Assembly (NCBI GenBank): GCA_029856295.1
Contig: JAHQWS010000204.1
Coordinates: 1 to 32,488 of the forward strand
Direction of reading: 5' to 3'
DNA: 32,488 bases
From: Promethearchaeia archaeon
GTDB taxonomy: Archaea > Asgardarchaeota > Lokiarchaeia > Sigyniarchaeales > SOKP01
The notes beneath the pieces are model-generated. The model had not been told where the DNA came from and searched no databases. It saw only the letters and a list, made by a program, of their open reading frames with translations. Shown here piece by piece: positions 31,528 through 32,488 of this stretch (its first letter is position 1; each line of letters opens with the position of its first letter). The position numbers were made by a program, and so were the translations under genes.

Positions 31528-32436
31528 TTACTCCTCTGGGGAATCGTTCAATGGAGTTCTTATTGTTCCTATTATTTTTTTTCTTAAACGCCTAAAATAA
31601 TTTTCATATAAATTATCTGTTAAGCGAATGAATTTTGTGTGAGAGTTAGCTTTTCGAATTCTAATTCTCGTATTTGGGTGAATCTTTTTAATTGTTTGCT
31701 GTCCATCTACAATGATTCTAGCATTCAACCTTGGTCTTAAGGGAGTAATCTCTATTTCAGAATCAATAGGGAGAACCATGGGTCTTAAACCAGAGCGAGC
31801 AAAACTGTTTAGAGGTGTTAACTGCATAATCTCTAAGTTAGGGCTTATTATCGACCCTCCTGCGCTTAGATTATAGGCTGTTGAGCCTGTGGATGTAGAA
31901 ATAATCAATCCATCTAAGTAACTCCGATTTAAAAAAATCCCATTCACCTTAACCGAAATTTGTAATACTTTGGAATTTTTTGAGGAAATAATTAGAATTT
32001 CATTTAACGCATTATTGAGCTTAATCTCTTCAGAATTTCTTACTATATAAGGAGTCAACTTAGAACAAGTCTCTATTATATATTCTCCTTTTAACACTTT
32101 AATTAAATCTTTATATACTCGTCTATCGTTAGACTCATCCAAAAATCCAATCGATCCAATATTAACTCCTAAAATAGGAGGAGGATCAATTTGAGAAACA
32201 CCATTCGCTACCCGGAGGAGTGTACCATCACCTCCTACAGAAATAAGGAATTTCGTATTTTTAGATGTCATGGTATTTAGATCTATTCCATTATGGGGAA
32301 ATATTTTTGGAGCAATACGAGTTTCTAAATACACTACCTCTCCTTTTTTTACCAAAAATTCAAAAATTCTCTTAGATAATTTAATTGCTCTCTCTGAATC
32401 CATCCGACAAGCTAATGCGATAGATTTTTTTTCCAT
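31528..32436 (-). CDS. NAD kinase
   Basis: This enzyme makes NADP from NAD and ATP or polyphosphate. The protein (302 residues from this start) has the two family blocks: 'SVGGDGTLLRVANG' (GGDG, about 67-70, catalytic Asp) and 'LDGLIISTSTGSTAYNLSAGGSIISP', followed by 'PLNSFARSGLRPMVLP', the DUF-like beta-sheet domain that closes over NAD. I start at the ATG at 32436. A TTG at 32445 in the same frame adds three residues, and the GAGAGGT between the two is too close to the ATG to serve it, so the TTG remains possible. NOB1 follows 12 nt downstream. It reads away from the window edge, so its own promoter is only partly seen. Confidence 0.93.
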   Translation of the reverse strand: MEKKSIALACRMDSERAIKLSKRIFEFLVKKGEVVYLETRIAPKIFPHNGIDLNTMTSKNTKFLISVGGDGTLLRVANGVSQIDPPPILGVNIGSIGFLDESNDRRVYKDLIKVLKGEYIIETCSKLTPYIVRNSEEIKLNNALNEILIISSKNSKVLQISVKVNGIFLNRSYLDGLIISTSTGSTAYNLSAGGSIISPNLEIMQLTPLNSFARSGLRPMVLPIDSEIEITPLRPRLNARIIVDGQQTIKKIHPNTRIRIRKANSHTKFIRLTDNLYENYFRRLRKKIIGTIRTPLNDSPEE

Positions 32437-32488
32437 ACCTCTCAAAACTATTTAAATAAGTCTCTTTTCTTGATATAATCTAAAATAG

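Noticed and set aside
1..32488. CRISPR array, insertion sequence, integrase or rRNA
   Set aside because: No spaced direct repeats, transposase or integrase frames, or rRNA-like GC-rich blocks were seen.

Overview
This AT-rich, gene-dense window is archaeal. It carries a proteasome alpha end, SBDS, the exosome subunits Rrp4/Rrp41/Rrp42, ribosomal protein eL43, Pcc1, prefoldin beta, Cdc48/VAT, FEN1, NOB1, a HerA-type ATPase and a four-subunit pyruvate:ferredoxin oxidoreductase. A ZPR1 zinc finger, an acyl-CoA dehydrogenase and an FGGY kinase alongside these would suit an anaerobic, mesophilic Asgard (Lokiarchaeia-like) archaeon. That placement is inference; the sequence itself only establishes Archaea.

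Layout. 1-5.96 kb (+): the archaeal exosome/proteasome superoperon, ending in a DHH phosphoesterase. 6.0-8.5 kb (+): an ECF transporter energizing module (two ATPases plus EcfT, no S component). 8.6-9.84 kb (+): a DUF3795 zinc protein and the KEOPS subunit Cgi121. 9.84-11.06 kb (-): a THUMP (Tan1-like) protein and a Sua5/YrdC enzyme. 11.1-14.26 kb (-): porGDAB. 14.6-16.6 kb (+): ZPR1 and an interrupted phosphofructokinase. 16.7-19.45 kb (-): an FAD oxidoreductase and an acyl-CoA dehydrogenase. 19.7-22.96 kb: a possible defence patch with a putative AbiEii-like nucleotidyltransferase (-), a beta-class DNA methyltransferase and a zinc-ribbon protein (+). 23.0-27.3 kb: an FGGY kinase, a four-helix membrane protein and a HerA-like ATPase (+), then a small winged-helix gene (-). 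27.4-32.4 kb (-): Cdc48, FEN1, NOB1 and NAD kinase.

Themes. RNA maturation and translation quality dominate: exosome, SBDS, NOB1, and t6A synthesis (Sua5, Pcc1, Cgi121). Protein turnover is represented by the proteasome, Cdc48 and prefoldin. Central carbon metabolism is represented by PFK, POR and the FGGY kinase.

The most unusual signal is the phosphofructokinase gene. It is conserved throughout but split by two extra segments of 31 and 30 nt. Each sits exactly at a catalytic Gly-Gly-Asp motif and each can fold into a hairpin. Removing both restores a full 382-residue protein. The THUMP gene may hold a third segment: its ATG forms an ATGA overlap with the sua5 stop, but an approximately 31-nt hairpin-forming stretch with a stop codon separates it from the conserved frame. 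Whether these are tiny introns, bypassed coding gaps, mobile hairpins or decay cannot be settled from DNA alone.
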